Assembly: GCF_023208015.1 (NCBI RefSeq)
Contig: NZ_CP051627.1
Span: 310,001-374,000 of the forward strand
Length of the DNA: 64,000 bases
Direction: 5' to 3'
From: Thermobifida alba
GTDB lineage: Bacteria > Actinomycetota > Actinomycetes > Streptosporangiales > Streptosporangiaceae
Under the pieces are notes generated by a model. The model did no database searches, was not told where the DNA came from, and worked only from the letters and a program-made list of their open reading frames with translations. Below, piece after piece: positions 63,932-64,000 of the stretch (positions within the stretch are counted from its first letter, which is position 1; every line of letters starts with the position of its first letter). The position numbers and the translations under genes were made by a program.

Positions 63932-63979
63932 CCTGAAAGAGGGCTTGCAAGTTGTGCAATCTTTGCAAGAACTTTCAGG
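63932..63979. promoter_or_regulatory. Nested inverted repeats upstream of amy (MalR-like operator)
   Basis: The outer arms CCTGAAAG (63932-63939) and CTTTCAGG (63972-63979) enclose CTTGCAAG (63944-63951) and CTTTGCAAG (63961-63969). TTGCAAG-type repeats are the element recognised by MalR-class LacI regulators before amylase and maltose genes in Streptomyces. The regulator gene is not in this window. Confidence 0.6.
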
Positions 63980-64000
63980 GTGAGATGAAGATAACAACCG

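Overview
The window looks like a chromosomal segment of a high-GC actinomycete of the family Nocardiopsaceae, most likely a Thermobifida. The main reason is the cellobiose locus at 12806-18881: binding protein, two permeases, GH1 beta-glucosidase and LacI-type repressor, with a perfect 14-bp palindrome TGGGAGCGCTCCCA in front. This matches, in order and operator, the CelR-controlled locus known from Thermobifida fusca. A Thermobifida/Thermomonospora-type secreted alpha-amylase (62077-63897) and a T. fusca-like F420:NADP oxidoreductase agree. Genus assignment is inference from recalled family sequences; no search was run.

Layout. 1-8587: the 3' end of an MFS transporter, an ABC-class predicted ATPase, a PAC2-family protein, pyrD, then minus-strand genes for a DUF6461-like protein, a PfkB sugar kinase and a membrane-anchored Pro/Gly/Tyr-rich protein. 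8630-12641: a secreted coiled-coil protein and the metNIQ methionine importer. 12642-18881: terminator, CelR operator, cebEFG-bglC and celR. 18980-19982: a tiny zinc-ribbon protein and a shortened FAH-like protein. 20448-25394: a complete conservon (cvnABCD), i.e. sensor kinase-like protein, roadblock protein, DUF742 protein and small GTPase. 25506-27525: methyltransferase, CBS-domain protein, and a three-repeat type I-E CRISPR remnant with no cas genes in the window.

27526-33158 is a branched-chain acyl-CoA (leucine-type) catabolic operon: accD1, accA1 and acyl-CoA dehydrogenase, divergent from a TetR gene across two near-identical operators. 33176-38444 holds NDH-2, a CopZ/CsoR copper pair with a visible CsoR operator, small membrane and hypothetical proteins, a HAD phosphatase and superoxide dismutase. 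38660-43637 is a run of minus-strand metabolic genes. In it, alanine dehydrogenase lies between an enolase-superfamily protein and an amidohydrolase-superfamily protein, and both of those have lost catalytic residues. 43959-49775 carries a CopD-CtaG copper/cytochrome oxidase assembly protein, an F420-type luciferase-like enzyme, an O-methyltransferase and membrane proteins. 50312-57951 has a TetR-regulated FAD monooxygenase, map, the F420 reductase fno, a frameshifted metallophosphoesterase, a second F420-type enzyme and panB. 58176-63897 has glnA2-type glutamine synthetase, nadE, a small membrane protein and alpha-amylase.

Gene interplay. Carbohydrate use is represented by cellobiose import and hydrolysis and by starch hydrolysis, each with its own operator. 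Fno with two luciferase-like enzymes points to F420 redox chemistry. CsoR/CopZ and CopD-CtaG point to copper handling and oxidase assembly. I found no phage, transposon, rRNA or tRNA genes. The most unusual features are the two apparently dead enzymes flanking ald, the orphan mini-CRISPR, and an AT-richer TTA-containing micro-ORF overlapping the start of cvnB.
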